Assembly (NCBI GenBank): GCA_951213105.1 | Contig: OX578135.1 | Coordinates: 164,021,250 to 164,085,249, forward strand | Direction: 5' to 3' | Length of the DNA stretch: 64,000 nt | Source of the DNA: Amaurobius ferox | Taxonomy: Eukaryota > Arthropoda > Arachnida > Araneae > Amaurobiidae | Shown: piece by piece, positions 62,695 through 64,000 of the stretch | Numbering within the stretch: position 1 is the first letter of the stretch | Layout: every line of letters starts with the position of its first letter | Notes under the pieces: model-generated | Told to the model about the DNA's origin: nothing | Databases searched by the model: none | The model's input: the letters and a program-made list of their open reading frames with translations, nothing else | Made by a program: the position numbers and the translations under genes

Positions 62695-64000
62695 TAGATG
62701 AGATTTGAATAGCAAATTTAACGATAAGCAGATTACACAATCTCCCTCCCTCTGAATTTCCTTATATTTAATTTCATTTGAAATTATAACATTTTATCTA
62801 ATTATATAAATTAAATGTTTATATTCTCAAATTAACAAAATGTGAAAATAATTCTAAAGTTAATTTTGACTTACAGTATCGGAGTGTTAGTGGAGTCGCA
62901 CCATAAAGTTTAAAAGAAAATATTGGAAATTGAACCTGAAAGGAGATTTTTTTAAATCATGTCAGAATGGAATGTTGGTATCAAAAGAAGTGCTGGATTA
63001 TTACTTCAAGGAGCCTGAGCTTGAGAAGATTTGGGAGCTCCACATGGGTTCTATCTGATAGTTGACCTTAAGTTATTGTTGGGTCTCTGATTTCCACCCA
63101 TATAATCCCTAATTGTTGTGCCACAAATATATTTTTCAAGATTTAGATGAATTTATTCATTTAATACATGAATATTCATAAGCTTTGTTAAATTAAAATA
63201 ATTAAAGCAGAATCATAATCACAAAAATGAATATGAAAATATGCAACATCAATATTGCGTCTCTTTTCAACCTTGGCGGATAAGATAAAAATGATATATT
63301 AAAGGTTACAAAATATGATAATGTTTAGGGTTTCAAAGAATAATTCCACTCAGCATGTAAAGCTCATGAGAGATTAGGGCCTTATAATATTAGTTTTAAG
63401 ACTTGGTACAGACAAAGTTTTGATTAGAACAGTCGAAAACTCTGCTCGTCATGAGTCACAATTAGATTCTTACAAGACATGGCACATAGGATTTTTTTAG
63501 TTCTGAACTAATGATATATAATTTTGCAGTTAGATATAAATTACTCATTATTTATGAAATTAGAAAAATATTCTGTTGAATAACTAAACCTAAGAGCATG
63601 GTTGTTCTCATAAGTACATTGATTGTATGAATCTTGAGGGTCAATATGCACATCAGCAATATTTATTTAACATTAAATACAATATTAATATTAGTCAAAG
63701 TCAAAATGCAGTTTAATTATATTAAATATTTTTTTATAAATAGCTACATTGTGTGAAATACATTTTCATAAATGAACATTTAGTTTTATTGTGTATTTGA
63801 TGAAAATATAGTACTACATATAAGTCATTCATACAAGTGATGGCATTTATATTACAAAATTAATGCTTCTCTATTAGAATTTAACTAAAATTTGAAACTT
63901 TTAACTGATTTTGAAGTAGCCCACCTTATGATGTGGGATATCTACACCTTAGGAACTATGAGCATTTAGAATTTTTTACTTTCTTTTGTAGAAACTGTAT
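62695..64000. other. Right end of window, no gene confirmed
   Basis: AT-rich. A 61-base minus-strand stretch (62879-62939) has a good acceptor (CTCCTTTCAG) and donor (GTAAGTCAA), but the encoded VQFPIFSFKLYGATPLTLRY does not match ILK. It might be an untranslated ILK exon or chance. Confidence 0.3.

Noticed and set aside
62879..62939. Possible upstream ILK exon on the minus strand
   Set aside because: Splice signals are good but the peptide does not fit the ILK N-terminus; left as an unproven exon.
1..64000. CRISPR arrays, bacterial operons, integrated viral genomes
   Set aside because: No regular short repeat-spacer pattern, no tightly packed genes and no viral structural or replication genes were seen.

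Overview
The window reads as an AT-rich arthropod nuclear genome, possibly a chelicerate such as a spider. The grounds are short exons in kilobase-scale introns with GT/AG boundaries, a metazoan integrin-linked kinase, a tRNA-headed SINE and a large load of DNA transposons (hAT, Tc1/mariner, pogo/Tigger, piggyBac), Helitron-like pieces and one Penelope-like element. The species call is an inference; the exon structures and target-site duplications are read directly. No bacterial-type operon, CRISPR array, rRNA or genuine tRNA gene was seen.

Two host genes are supported, both on the minus strand. Gene 1 (start codon at 16919, running left out of the window at 498) encodes a TPR protein resembling the Acl4-type chaperone of ribosomal protein L4. 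Six exons join in phase. An NRF1-like site lies about 145 bases upstream of its start codon. Gene 2 (58286 to 30361) is integrin-linked kinase: eight in-phase exons give 418 residues covering ankyrin repeats, the linker and the whole pseudokinase domain. Only about the first 30 residues are missing, on an exon that should lie to the right of the window or was not recognised.

Nearly everything else is mobile DNA. Introns of gene 1 hold a Tc1/mariner-like element with a hAT copy inside its transposase (5356-9234), a pogo/Tigger element (12034-14538) and a SINE with a satellite-like block (15130-16560). Between the genes lie a second pogo-like relic (17932-19938), an old SINE (21132-21400) and a 3.4-kb hAT-type non-autonomous element made of minisatellites with a perfect 8-bp target duplication (24556-27963). 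Inside ILK are a Tigger-like MITE, a Tc1 relic, the element at 40120-43567, Helitron-like ends, a SINE cluster and a three-level nest: piggyBac interrupted by a hAT-type element, itself interrupted by a Penelope-like element with an N-terminal GIY-YIG domain flanked by 1.3-kb direct repeats. To the right of the last visible ILK exon are a mariner copy, a fold-back element and a small hAT MITE.

The most unusual object is the inverted-repeat element at 40120-43567 in an ILK intron. It carries a 275-bp piece of ILK itself (part of a kinase-domain exon plus 104 bp of the adjoining intron, 269 of 275 bases identical) directly downstream of a TATA box and a cluster of heat-shock-element-like repeats. 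This looks like DNA-level gene capture by a transposon with a stress-type promoter, still inside the gene it copied from.
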